Shown in pieces: positions 32,282-40,525 of a DNA stretch of 40,525 bases (position 1 is the first letter of the stretch; each line of letters starts with the position of its first letter). The notes below the pieces were generated by a model that was not told the origin of the DNA, did no database searches, and saw nothing but the letters and a program-made list of their open reading frames with translations. The DNA comes from 40-80 sp040394775 (GTDB lineage Bacteria > Bacteroidota > Bacteroidia > Flavobacteriales_D > Crocinitomicaceae). Where the stretch lies: assembly GCA_040394775.1 (NCBI GenBank), contig JBEBRN010000020.1:1-40525 (forward strand), in the 5' to 3' direction. The position numbers and the translations under genes are program-made.

Positions 32282-33313
32282 CTATTTTTCTGCTAATATA
32301 CGCTTGTTAATTCTTTTTATCAACCCTGGACCTTCATAAATAAAGCCAGTATAAATTTGAATCAATGAAGCGCCAGCGTTTAATTTATCAATTGCATCTT
32401 GAGGAGAGGAAATTCCACCCACTCCAATTATTGGAAATGCTCTATTCGACTTTTCGGAAATGTATCGTATAACTTCTGTCGAACGATTGGTTAATGGTTT
32501 TCCAGACAAACCTCCTGCTCCAATTTCATTTACTTCAAGTTCTGGTGTTACTAATCCTTCTCTAGAAATCGTTGTATTTGTTGCGATCAATCCATCAATC
32601 TTAGATTCTACTACTATCTCAATAATATCATCCAATTGTGAGTTGGTTAAATCTGGAGCTATTTTAAGTAAGATTGGTTTTTTGGTACTGAATTGAACTC
32701 TTTCTTCTACAAGCGTTACTAACAATTGTTTCAACGGTTCTTTTTCTTGTAACTCACGAAGATTGGGGGTATTTGGAGAGGAAACATTTACCACAAAATA
32801 ATCAACATAAGGATATAAAGTATTCAAACATTTAATGTAATCAGAAGTAGCTTCCTCATTTGGGGTAATTTTATTTTTACCAATATTCCCACCGATTATA
32901 ACATTACTATTTCGCTTCTTTAATCGCTTAACAGCATCAGCGGCTCCCTTATTGTTAAACCCCATTCTATTAATAAGAGCCTTATCTTTTTTTAGGCGAA
33001 ATAATCGTTTTTTAGGGTTTCCATCTTGTGCTAATGGTGTCAAAGTACCAATTTCAACAAAACCAAAACCACAAGCAGCTAGTTCATTAAACATGGTTGC
33101 ATCTTTATCAAATCCAGCTCCTAAACCAACTGGATTTTTAAACTTCAATCCCAATACTTCTCGCTCTAATTCGCTCGATTCAAAAACAAATGCTTTTTTC
33201 CAAAAATAACTTACTACAGGAGTTTTTAACGTGATTTTCAATAACTTAGCCGTTAAGTGATGTATCTTTTCAGGGTCGATTAAGAAGAAAAAGAAGCGAA
33301 TTATTTTATACAT
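32282..33313 (-). CDS. pyrD: Dihydroorotate dehydrogenase (quinone), class 2
   Basis: A 343-aa class 2 enzyme that oxidises dihydroorotate to orotate at the membrane with quinone, in pyrimidine synthesis. The N-terminal membrane-associated helix is present (MYKIIRFFFFLIDPEKIHHLTAKLL), and the FMN barrel includes NPVGLGAGFDKDA, GFVEIGTLTP, NRMGFNNKGA, GGNIGKNK (141-148), the catalytic VNVSSPNTPNLREL (Ser base at about 178) and GAGGLSGKPLTNRSTEVI. The length fits. It heads the operon with HMG-CoA lyase and a lipoprotein. Confidence 0.96.
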   Translation of the reverse strand: MYKIIRFFFFLIDPEKIHHLTAKLLKITLKTPVVSYFWKKAFVFESSELEREVLGLKFKNPVGLGAGFDKDATMFNELAACGFGFVEIGTLTPLAQDGNPKKRLFRLKKDKALINRMGFNNKGAADAVKRLKKRNSNVIIGGNIGKNKITPNEEATSDYIKCLNTLYPYVDYFVVNVSSPNTPNLRELQEKEPLKQLLVTLVEERVQFSTKKPILLKIAPDLTNSQLDDIIEIVVESKIDGLIATNTTISREGLVTPELEVNEIGAGGLSGKPLTNRSTEVIRYISEKSNRAFPIIGVGGISSPQDAIDKLNAGASLIQIYTGFIYEGPGLIKRINKRILAEK

Positions 33314-33325
33314 TTATTTTTGTTT

Positions 33326-33355
33326 AAAAAAAAAGCGAGATTAATTTCTCGCTTT
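33326..33355 (-). terminator. Terminator between the DUF6089-like gene and pyrD
   Basis: A 9-bp perfect stem (33332-33340 with 33347-33355), a 6-nt loop, and six T on the minus strand after the stem. It would end the upstream barrel gene transcript before pyrD. Confidence 0.8.
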
Positions 33356-33376
33356 AGATTTATAAAAAGGTTATTA

Positions 33377-34312
33377 TTAAAACTTAGTTCTTTTGTATTT
33401 GTATTTTTTAATTTTCAAATTAGAAGAATAATTTTTATACGTAATGTTTTTAGTCGCAATAATGTTTAAATATAAAACGGCGTCTTTATCTTTATCTCCT
33501 CTTTGTGAACCAGGATTAAATAAACTTGGTGTATTAGATGGATTACTTAGATAAGCAGATGAAGCACCTACTCTTTGATTTAAAATAGCAGGGTCATAAT
33601 AATTACCACTTACATCATCAATATAATCAGAGAATGTCTTCAAGTACATTGCTTCTAATCCTAAAGTCCACATTTTGGCTATACCAAATTTAAATCCAAT
33701 ACCTGCAGGAATTGTAGCTGTTATAGGTAAATAGTTCTTAGGTCCATTTTCCATTCCTTGCCCTTCCGTTTTTAACGGTCTAAGGTTCGTCCATTTTCCT
33801 TGATACTTAGCTTGAGGATTAAACCAAGCTAAACCAATACCTCCAAAAACATATAATTGAAAATTATGATTTTTAGCACCACCTTTCATACCATAACGAC
33901 TTCCAATCTTCTCATTTGCATAAATGATCCATTCAAAACGTTGACTTAAATTTAAAAATGGCGATCTAAAACTTAAATTTCTAGCATTACGGATTGGTTC
34001 TTTTGACAAAGCATCATCCCCTTTTATCAATCCAAAGTTCAACATGGTAGTTGTAGCAAAGAAACGGTGAAATCTATATCTAAACCCAATACCCATATTT
34101 ATGTTTGTAGATGCAAGGTTTAAGTCAGCTAAAGAGTAGTCCTTTCCAGCGCCTTTACCTCCTCCTAAGTCTCCCAAAAACTGAGTTACACCAAGGTTCA
34201 TCACGATTTCTTTCTTATTCCTAGACCAATTATTCTGGCTATTAAAGTAAGATGCTTGTGAAAAGGCAAATAAAAACGTAAATAAACAGATTGTAGTTGT
34301 TATTAACTTCAT
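33377..34312 (-). CDS. Outer-membrane beta-barrel protein (DUF6089-like)
   Basis: A 311-aa barrel protein. The start at 34312 is preferred because it gives a clean signal peptide (MKLITTTICLFTFLFAFSQA); an in-frame Met at 34345 would place a loose hydrophobic tail before it and lies inside the promoter. Repeated amphipathic strands (FLGDLGGGKGAGKDY, MGIGFRYRFHRFFATTTMLNFGLIKGDD, LYVFGGIGLAWFNP, IPAGIGFKFGIAKMWTLGLEAMY) resemble DUF6089 barrels of Bacteroidota. The C-terminus is basic and Tyr/Lys-rich. No transport or binding function can be assigned. It appears monocistronic, with a good promoter and a terminator. Confidence 0.8.
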   Translation of the reverse strand: MKLITTTICLFTFLFAFSQASYFNSQNNWSRNKKEIVMNLGVTQFLGDLGGGKGAGKDYSLADLNLASTNINMGIGFRYRFHRFFATTTMLNFGLIKGDDALSKEPIRNARNLSFRSPFLNLSQRFEWIIYANEKIGSRYGMKGGAKNHNFQLYVFGGIGLAWFNPQAKYQGKWTNLRPLKTEGQGMENGPKNYLPITATIPAGIGFKFGIAKMWTLGLEAMYLKTFSDYIDDVSGNYYDPAILNQRVGASSAYLSNPSNTPSLFNPGSQRGDKDKDAVLYLNIIATKNITYKNYSSNLKIKKYKYKRTKF

Positions 34313-34342
34313 ATAAATTAAGTTACTTAAAAAATATATAGG

Positions 34343-34372
34343 CAAATTTACAACAATTTATTACTTAACAAA
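34343..34372 (-). promoter_or_regulatory. Bacteroidota-type promoter of the DUF6089-like gene
   Basis: On the minus strand TTTG (34369-34372), an 18-nt spacer and TAAATTTG (34343-34350) match the TTTG-N19-TAnnTTTG consensus almost perfectly. The -7 box ends 30 nt before the ATG at 34312. It is the best promoter in the window. Confidence 0.75.
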
Positions 34373-34574
34373 ATTATAAATGAAAATAATTTGATAAGCC
34401 ATTAAAACTCCATGGCTCAGTACTAAAATTCACGAAACTAAAAATATACTTTTCTTTCTTTTTAAAGAATCGTTATCTTCTTAAATCCCATTCGTTATAA
34501 TCTGATTTACAATAGCTTAATCATGTTATTTTTGAATTCTACAATTTTGTATTTAAAAGAATAAATTGTCTTTT

Positions 34575-36347
34575 TTATTGTACTCTAAAAAATGCTTTTA
34601 ACATACTATTACTTTGGGTATTCTTAGGTAGTGTAAATCGAAAATATGGTTTTAGATATAATTCAATGGTCAGATCCATTTCCATAATGACATTGTCCCT
34701 AGAGATGAGAAGTTTGATTTTATCACCTAATAAAAATTTATCTACCATTTCTGAAACTTGCTCTCCTCCTACTCTAACACCATTAATTGATAAAATCTCA
34801 TCATTTACACTTAGCCCATATTTCTCGGCAGCAGAACCCGTTCTTATGTATTTAATCATGCCAGATGCATCTACTGAAACACCAATACTTTTCTGCGATT
34901 TTGCACCATCTTCTACTACAATTCCAATTGCCCCAAAAATTTTATTAAAATCTGGTAAATCTGTTCCTCTAACATGCTTTGAGAAAAACCAATTCATATC
35001 TTCACCCATGAATTTAGAAAAATCATTTTCAAACTCTGAATTGGTAAAGCCGATGTCTTTTGATAAGTAGTATTTCTGATAAAGTGAACGCATAAAATCG
35101 TCGAGCATCTTTTCACCATTAAACTTTGCAATTATAAGAGCATCCATCAATGAAGCAATCATACCACCTCCAGAGTAATAAGAAACTGTTGTATTACCAG
35201 AGTTTTCATTCGGTTTGTAAGCTTTTATCCAAGCGTCAAAACTAGCATCAGCAAGAGATTGCACACTAGAACCAATGTTTCCAGCATAATAATTGACGGA
35301 GCCTTGAATCGTTCCTAAATATTCACCTTCTGTTATAAAACCAGCTTTATAAACGATTTGATCTTCGTAAAAGGAGGTAAATCCTTCCATCACATATAAC
35401 AAAGGGGTATAAACTTCTTCATCGTAATTGAATGGTCCTAATTCCTTAGCTCTTAATCGTTTAACATTCCATAAATGAAAATACTCATGTGCGACTAAGG
35501 TTAAAAAGCGTGTATATCTATCGGGAGAATATGTGAAACGATTCACACTCAACGTAGTAGAGCTTTTATGTTCCAATCCACCCTGTGCATCTGTCACATT
35601 ATGAATAATGAAAACATAGCGTTTATTAGGGTTTTCACCATAAATTGTCGTCGCAGCATCGGTAATTTTCGCCATGTCCGTTTTTAATTTATCGATTTCA
35701 TAATTTCCATCGCCATAAACGGCTACAACATGTTTACATCCACTTGAAGTAAATTCAAAAACAGTTTGATTACCTATTTCAAGAGGTGAATCGACTAATT
35801 CATCATAGTTAGTATAGCTAAATACTTGCGGTCCATCAGAAATAACTCCTTCTCCTTTTTGTTCTAAGGATGTTGATATCTTTGTAAATGAAGCATGAGG
35901 AACAACTGTCAATTTACCTGCTTGGTTTCTGAAATTTTCTGCATACATAAAAACACCTGTTCCGCTTACAAAACCATGTGACGCATCTAAAAATGAAGTT
36001 CTTACTGACAACTCAAACGCATACACTTCGTATTTAACAGTGATATTTTTGGCTTTACCATTGGAAATCATCCAGGCATTTTTCTTTGTTTTATGAACAT
36101 CTAGGCTTTTCCCATTCGCATCAAATGCCTTCACTTGATTAACGTTTTTAGAAAAATCTCGTACTAAATACGATCCGGGTGCCCAAACAGGCATTTTAAT
36201 TTCTATCTCTTTTCCTTTGATATTTTTGATGTCCATTTCGACTTCAAAATAGTGAGATTGAGGATTACTCATCTTTAAAGTATAATCAATTTGAGCATTT
36301 GTAATAAAAACAAATGAAATAAAAAGGAAGAAAAATAGTTGTTTCAT
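34575..36347 (-). CDS. M61-family metallopeptidase with PDZ domain
   Basis: A 590-aa exported peptidase related to M61 glycyl aminopeptidases. It has a signal peptide (residues 1-18) and an N-terminal beta domain with MPVWAPGSYLVRDFSKNV (52-69), the family hallmark. The catalytic zinc motif HEYFHLWNVKRLR (H287, E288, H291) is followed by the second zinc-ligand region EGFTSFYED. A PDZ domain lies at about 475-560 (SIGVSVDASGM, GLSVNDEILSINGVRVGG). It probably acts in the periplasm on small peptides. A divergent promoter pair lies between this gene and the 261-aa lipoprotein gene. Confidence 0.93.
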   Translation of the reverse strand: MKQLFFFLFISFVFITNAQIDYTLKMSNPQSHYFEVEMDIKNIKGKEIEIKMPVWAPGSYLVRDFSKNVNQVKAFDANGKSLDVHKTKKNAWMISNGKAKNITVKYEVYAFELSVRTSFLDASHGFVSGTGVFMYAENFRNQAGKLTVVPHASFTKISTSLEQKGEGVISDGPQVFSYTNYDELVDSPLEIGNQTVFEFTSSGCKHVVAVYGDGNYEIDKLKTDMAKITDAATTIYGENPNKRYVFIIHNVTDAQGGLEHKSSTTLSVNRFTYSPDRYTRFLTLVAHEYFHLWNVKRLRAKELGPFNYDEEVYTPLLYVMEGFTSFYEDQIVYKAGFITEGEYLGTIQGSVNYYAGNIGSSVQSLADASFDAWIKAYKPNENSGNTTVSYYSGGGMIASLMDALIIAKFNGEKMLDDFMRSLYQKYYLSKDIGFTNSEFENDFSKFMGEDMNWFFSKHVRGTDLPDFNKIFGAIGIVVEDGAKSQKSIGVSVDASGMIKYIRTGSAAEKYGLSVNDEILSINGVRVGGEQVSEMVDKFLLGDKIKLLISRDNVIMEMDLTIELYLKPYFRFTLPKNTQSNSMLKAFFRVQ

Positions 36348-36369
36348 AAAATGATTTTGAAATTAAATT

Positions 36370-36377
36370 CAAATATA
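36370..36377 (-). promoter_or_regulatory. -7 box of the M61 peptidase gene
   Basis: TATATTTG on the minus strand is an exact TAnnTTTG match, ending 22 nt before the ATG at 36347. Confidence 0.55.
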
Positions 36378-36403
36378 GAAATTTTTACCGTAAACACTTT
36401 TCA

Positions 36404-36411
36404 TATATTTG
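36404..36411 (+). promoter_or_regulatory. -7 box of the 261-aa lipoprotein gene
   Basis: TATATTTG on the plus strand is an exact match, ending 4 nt before the ATG at 36416, so a leaderless transcript is likely. It faces away from the M61 promoter 27 bp to the left. Confidence 0.55.
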
Positions 36412-36415
36412 CTCT

Positions 36416-37201
36416 ATGAAATATACCGTAATAATCTTAGCGCTTAGTTTATTCATTCTTCCAGCATGTAAAAATGAACCTCCTAAAGAAGTGGAGAAAA
36501 CAAATGAGCCACAATTTAGCAATGAGGTAGATGATAAAAATCTACCGTTGGATGAGCGTGTAAAAAAACAGGCAATGCTAAAATTAGGTATTCCTGCAAA
36601 TGAAAAATTTAGTATTCAAATACATCAAGCATACTTGAATAACGACAATCAGTCGGATGCTATTATCACAATCAATCGTTTAGCATTTGCAACACAACAA
36701 AGCGAAAATTTAAAAACGAAAGAAATACTTAAGCGTAACGGTTACATTGGTAGTTACAATTATATCATAGTATATGACGGAGCAACTAATCAATTATCGA
36801 TTCCTATTCCTATCCCATCAAGTGCAATGCGTGAGCTAGAGGTCGATTTTGAATACTTATTTTCAGAATCATACAGCACACCTGTTATTACATATCGCAT
36901 TAAAGACACAGAATTTAAGAACTTCTATGCTATTTCAGATGGTATCATGGATAAAGTGTTTAAAATGATATCCTATGAATATGTAGGGTCGAAAAAAGAA
37001 AAGGCTTATGTCTATAAAATTCAGGATGAAGGAATGTTCTCTTTTGCAAAAGACATCAAAATTTTTAATGGTAAATTAGAAAATTCATCAGAAATTAGCA
37101 ATGATTGGTTTGGACCTAAATCAAAAATTTCAGGAACTCAAAATTTAGATAGAGAATGGTACTTTGATCCAAAACGCAGTGCTTATGTTACACCAAACTA
37201 A
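36416..37201 (+). CDS. Lipoprotein of unknown function
   Basis: A 261-aa lipoprotein with lipobox LFILPAC (Cys at about 18) and a charged linker (KNEPPKEVEKTNEPQFSNEVDDKN). The rest is a mixed alpha/beta domain (about 45-261) with a repeat-like DNQSDAIITINRLAF element that recalls FG-GAP or surface-antigen folds, but I do not recognise the family. The leader is minimal and a strong bidirectional terminator follows. Confidence 0.8.
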   Translation: MKYTVIILALSLFILPACKNEPPKEVEKTNEPQFSNEVDDKNLPLDERVKKQAMLKLGIPANEKFSIQIHQAYLNNDNQSDAIITINRLAFATQQSENLKTKEILKRNGYIGSYNYIIVYDGATNQLSIPIPIPSSAMRELEVDFEYLFSESYSTPVITYRIKDTEFKNFYAISDGIMDKVFKMISYEYVGSKKEKAYVYKIQDEGMFSFAKDIKIFNGKLENSSEISNDWFGPKSKISGTQNLDREWYFDPKRSAYVTPN

Positions 37202-37230
37202 ATAATACAAAATTTATTTTCAGTATTTCA

Positions 37231-37268
37231 AAAACAAAAGGTCGTCCATTGGACGACCTTTTGTTTTT
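37231..37268. terminator. Bidirectional terminator between convergent genes
   Basis: Perfect arms of 17 bp (37231-37247 and 37251-37267) with an ATT loop and A/T runs on both sides, serving the lipoprotein gene on the plus strand and the endonuclease gene on the minus strand. Confidence 0.9.
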
Positions 37269-37287
37269 GAAAGAATTGAGATAATTA

Positions 37288-39471
37288 TTACTCAACAATA
37301 ATCTTTTTAGAAATATCTCCTTGTTCTGTTGTTACAGTTAGGATGTAGATACCACTATCCAATGATGAAACATTGATTTCTTTTGCTTTCGCATTATTTA
37401 AGAACTCCTTTTTCACCATGTTTCCTTTAACATCAAACATTCTGTATTCAATTAGATTCGCTCCATCTACAGTGAAAGTTACTGTTGCATTTGTTGGATT
37501 TGGATAAACTACAAATGCTTCTAAAAGTTGTTCTGGAGAAACAGAAACAGTACATCCATTAATTATATGTGTCATATTAGAAAAATCAACATAGCAAGCA
37601 TACTCAGGATGGTCGATATATGGATTTCTATTCTTTTGTAAAGAATCGATAAAATCATTACGTGTTATTTCAAAACTCTTTGGAGGGAATTGTGTATTCC
37701 ACTGTTTCAACACTGCTTGATCTTGTCCGTACGTAATAGTAGATGAAATGGTTGCTGGTAATTTCCAAGATGTTCCATTTTCAGTATAACGTGTAGACAT
37801 GTAGAACATTGCTCTTGCAGCTGTTCCTTTTTGTTCATCTCTTGGTTCATAAACCCATTGTCCTAGGTTATTTTTTCCAACATAGCAACCACTATTGTTT
37901 TGAATAGTATCACTCACAACTATTCCTAGTGGATAATTACCACGAATTGCATTCGCATCATTTTGATTCACTAAAAATAAGTTGTGATAATCGCTATAGA
38001 AATTCGCATTTTGATTATCTATTGGAAACCATGAATTGGCATACGTATGCTCACGAGACATACCGACAGTTGTAAAATTAAATGGATAGGTATAAATGTA
38101 GTTTTTACCTAAATAAGCACCAGTTACAACCTTTTTCCCTCCAATAGTATCTCTAGCGTAGAAATTATCGACCAATTTTATAGCATAATCACTGTAATAG
38201 TTTTGAAAATGTGGTGCTATTAATCCATGTAAATCATCTAATAGCGTTGTGGCAGTAGTAACAATATTATCATATTCACCAGCTGGAATCATATTAACAG
38301 GAGTTAATTGATTTCCAGTTAAAGGGCTTGTTGTTAAATAATTAATTCCTGTACTAGCACCATTATAGGCAAAAACTGAGAAGTGGTAATCAGAACTTGC
38401 TATGATGTCATTCGGTACAAAAGTAGTACTAGCAGAAGATTGAACTACTTTAGCACCACCAATCATATCACCTGGAAGATAAGACACTCCATCTACTGGA
38501 ACTTCTGTGATAGCAGTACCTTTTTTTCTAAGAATTAAATAACCGTCTGTATTTGGAGATGATGTGAAAGTACCAATAATACGATAGGTTTTAACATTTG
38601 AGAAAGTCAATGCTGTTGGTTGAGAAACTGGTTCTGTTGCTAAATTATCACCATATCCAATTACGTTAAGTGTAAATGTTGGAAAATCCAAATCATTGGA
38701 AGTAATAGTTACAACCGCCGTTCTTGTACCAGCAGCACTTGGAGTAAATTTAATTCCAATATTCTCTTCCCCTAAACCTGCAATAGTTAAAGGGAAAGTA
38801 GGTGTAACATCCAATGAAAAGTCACTTGCGTCAGTACCTGAAATTGTTATTGTGCTTACTGTTAAAGGATCTGCTGAACCTGTATTTTTAATCTTAAATG
38901 GAATCACAGAAGAGGAACCTACATTCGCACCTGTGGATTCGGTGGAGTTGTTCGAAACAGCGCTTCCTGAAACATTCACTTCCATTTGTTGATTGGTAAC
39001 TGCTGCTGCGTTTACAACAATATTATCAAGTCCAATATTTCCAACCGTTTTTTGAATATAAATAAATTTAATATAGCGAGTCGCAGCGGATAATGTTACT
39101 GATTGACTAGTATAAGCCGTTGTTGGCATATTCGATATATCATATACTTTATTTGTCGAATAAGCCGCTCCATCAACAGATTCTTGTACTTCAAATGATC
39201 CTGCACCACTAAAGCTATTCCCCATCAGGTCGAATGTCATTACGCCTGGTGAACTCGCAACGTTTATAATTAAATTTTTTCCAGTGCCATCAATCTTTAA
39301 TGCGGGTGCTGGATTTCCTGAGGCAGTATAATAAGCTGCTGCACTTGCTGTCCAACCATTTGCTGGAAGTTGCGATCCTGTAAAGTCACAAGATGTCGGT
39401 AGCGTCGCTTGAGCAACTGCCAACAATGAAGTTGTTAAACCGATAAAGAGAGTAAAAATCTTCTTTTTCAT
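37288..39471 (-). CDS. T9SS-secreted endonuclease I with anchor and ASH-like domains
   Basis: A 727-aa secreted nuclease. After the signal peptide (1-21) come a beta-sandwich (about 22-155), an ASH-like/choice-of-anchor domain (about 165-275, VIPFKIKNTGSADPLTVSTI, VVTITSND) and a linker region. The endonuclease I domain (about 395-640) shows REHTYANSWFP (473-483; catalytic H475), SDYHNLFLVNQNDANAIRGN, DEQKGTAARAMFYMSTRY and NRNPYIDHPEYA. It ends in a type A sorting domain (about 652-727, VYPNPTNATVTF, SGIYILTV). The predicted role is extracellular cutting of DNA (or RNA, as in Bacillus BsnA-type members) to obtain nutrients or degrade biofilm. It starts 14 bp after the TonB receptor gene and is probably co-transcribed with it. 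Confidence 0.9.
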   Translation of the reverse strand: MKKKIFTLFIGLTTSLLAVAQATLPTSCDFTGSQLPANGWTASAAAYYTASGNPAPALKIDGTGKNLIINVASSPGVMTFDLMGNSFSGAGSFEVQESVDGAAYSTNKVYDISNMPTTAYTSQSVTLSAATRYIKFIYIQKTVGNIGLDNIVVNAAAVTNQQMEVNVSGSAVSNNSTESTGANVGSSSVIPFKIKNTGSADPLTVSTITISGTDASDFSLDVTPTFPLTIAGLGEENIGIKFTPSAAGTRTAVVTITSNDLDFPTFTLNVIGYGDNLATEPVSQPTALTFSNVKTYRIIGTFTSSPNTDGYLILRKKGTAITEVPVDGVSYLPGDMIGGAKVVQSSASTTFVPNDIIASSDYHFSVFAYNGASTGINYLTTSPLTGNQLTPVNMIPAGEYDNIVTTATTLLDDLHGLIAPHFQNYYSDYAIKLVDNFYARDTIGGKKVVTGAYLGKNYIYTYPFNFTTVGMSREHTYANSWFPIDNQNANFYSDYHNLFLVNQNDANAIRGNYPLGIVVSDTIQNNSGCYVGKNNLGQWVYEPRDEQKGTAARAMFYMSTRYTENGTSWKLPATISSTITYGQDQAVLKQWNTQFPPKSFEITRNDFIDSLQKNRNPYIDHPEYACYVDFSNMTHIINGCTVSVSPEQLLEAFVVYPNPTNATVTFTVDGANLIEYRMFDVKGNMVKKEFLNNAKAKEINVSSLDSGIYILTVTTEQGDISKKIIVE

Positions 39472-39485
39472 ATTTATTGTTTTAA

Positions 39486-40525
39486 TTAAAATTCTAAACC
39501 TATTCCTACATTAAACTTCAATCCAGGACCATACATAACTCCAACAGAGTTAATATCAAAGCCAGTTCCGTATGTGCTAGATAAAATAGCATCTGACATA
39601 TATTTTGTACCAATGGTGTTTATGATGCTACCATTGAAATTTAAAGCGTATTGTTTCTTAATAATATATTTGTATCCTGCATAAATGTTAAACAACCCAT
39701 AACTTGGTGTTTTCCATGAATCTCTTCCTGCATTTGCTCCCTTCAAGATAAAAGGATTAAAATCAGAGTAAAGTCGATCAAAATACTGGTATTGGAATTT
39801 GAAATACAAATGTTTGATTGGATCAACTCGAATACCAGCCATAATCATCGTTTGTGGGGCATCACCAACGTGAACACCTTTAGCATCAAAACTAACTACT
39901 TTATTATACGCTGGCAGTTCGACCGTTTTACTTGAATTCCATCTCCAATCTCCCAAAGAAACCGCAGTCTCTATACTTAATTGCTTGATTATTTTCCAAA
40001 CTCCATCTACTTCAACTCCCATGTGAACAGCATCCATACCTTGAATATTCACACGAATAGTTTCCATAGGATCATTCGGATTAGGAATTGCTAAACCATT
40101 TGGAAAGGGCTTGTTTTTCCAATTTGTAAAGTACGCATTTACAGAAAATGCTAATTTCTTGGACTTAAAGTTATATCCTACTTCAATCGCTTGAATGATT
40201 TCATTATTTACCTCTGCAAAGAAATTATTGTACGTATTATCCACCACATTTGAAAACATCGGTGTACGTGATAAATAGCCAAGATTCATGAAGATATTGG
40301 AGAATTTGCCTAAAATATAATTAGCTCCCATTTTAACCGTTCCTCCAGGAATCCATTTATAACCCGTGTTATCATATTGAACGCCTTCAGAATTAGTAGT
40401 ATAAGTTTGACCGTTATAATTAATCGTGTCAAATGCACTGAATCTTAACACTGTATCTCCGACAGCTAACGTTCTTTGTTTAAATTTATCAGTTCCTGAA
40501 TACCCGTTTACATTTCCAGTAACAT
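39486..40525 (-). CDS. TonB-dependent receptor, C-terminal part (5' end outside the window)
   Basis: About 346 codons are visible, running off the right edge; the frame is open to the last base without a plausible start (an in-frame GTG at 40451 is internal). Alternating amphipathic strands (VKMGANYILGKFSNIFMNLGYLSRTPMFSN, AIEVGYNFKSKKLAFSVNAYFTNWKNK, YFKFQYQYFDRLYSDFNPF) and the C-terminal Phe (GIGLEF) are typical of the barrel of TonB-dependent receptors. The ligand is unknown; a TonB receptor upstream of a secreted nuclease could import breakdown products, but this is inference. Confidence 0.85.
   Translation of the reverse strand, partial: VTGNVNGYSGTDKFKQRTLAVGDTVLRFSAFDTINYNGQTYTTNSEGVQYDNTGYKWIPGGTVKMGANYILGKFSNIFMNLGYLSRTPMFSNVVDNTYNNFFAEVNNEIIQAIEVGYNFKSKKLAFSVNAYFTNWKNKPFPNGLAIPNPNDPMETIRVNIQGMDAVHMGVEVDGVWKIIKQLSIETAVSLGDWRWNSSKTVELPAYNKVVSFDAKGVHVGDAPQTMIMAGIRVDPIKHLYFKFQYQYFDRLYSDFNPFILKGANAGRDSWKTPSYGLFNIYAGYKYIIKKQYALNFNGSIINTIGTKYMSDAILSSTYGTGFDINSVGVMYGPGLKFNVGIGLEF

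Noticed and set aside
34313..34345. Upstream Met at 34345 as the start of the DUF6089-like gene
   Set aside because: It lies in the promoter region (the -7 box is at 34343-34350) and would put extra residues ahead of a normal signal peptide starting at 34312.
1..40525. CRISPR arrays, tRNA and rRNA genes
   Set aside because: No regularly spaced direct repeats, T-loop-like GGTTCRANNCC sequences in suitable contexts, or rRNA segments were noticed in intergenic regions.

Overview
The window looks like chromosomal DNA of a Bacteroidota member, most likely Flavobacteriales and possibly Crocinitomicaceae. The DNA is AT-rich. It encodes T9SS sorting domains of type A and type B, many lipoproteins, a TonB-dependent receptor, a DUF6089-like outer-membrane barrel and BatA-like and MoxR genes. 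Promoters resemble the Bacteroidota -7 box TAnnTTTG, and strong Shine-Dalgarno sites are rare. The taxon is inferred; no marker was compared with a database.

Left part (1-8165, all genes on the minus strand): a DAHP synthase, cut by the window edge, is translationally coupled to a ribulose-phosphate 3-epimerase/CBS fusion. Then come a T9SS-secreted protein with an S74 chaperone domain, broken by a single-base frameshift, and two tandemly duplicated T9SS type B cargo genes. Each duplicate carries a plus-strand promoter-to-terminator cassette that looks like a roughly 75-nt small RNA. A secreted protein of unknown function follows.

Middle part (8300-20870): on the plus strand, an alpha/beta hydrolase and a BaiN/HI0933-type flavoprotein. 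On the minus strand, an operon of transaldolase, BatA/VWA membrane protein, metal-site-less dihydroorotase homologue and PmtA-like methyltransferase. Next is an accessory island (about 15290-18335): an RHS 3' end carrying a metzincin-like protease toxin domain, a Sec-exported candidate immunity protein 7 bp downstream, and a ParE-type toxin-antitoxin pair sitting between two decayed pieces of the RHS gene. A plus-strand operon (DUF3817, ComB, S1/P1-like phospholipase C) follows, then a MITE-like element of about 465 bp with imperfect terminal inverted repeats.

Right part (20866-40525): mostly housekeeping genes. These are vanZ-like, uvrB, a SurA-like isomerase, a MoxR ATPase, rsmG, a YbgC thioesterase, dnaA with a clear terminator, a large secreted protein of unknown function, an operon of pyrD, HMG-CoA lyase and a lipoprotein, a DUF6089-like barrel, an M61 PDZ peptidase, a lipoprotein, a T9SS-secreted endonuclease I and the C-terminal part of a TonB-dependent receptor.

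The most interesting accessory system is the orphan RHS toxin/immunity module with the embedded toxin-antitoxin pair. The duplicated small-RNA cassette and the epimerase-CBS fusion coupled to DAHP synthase come next.
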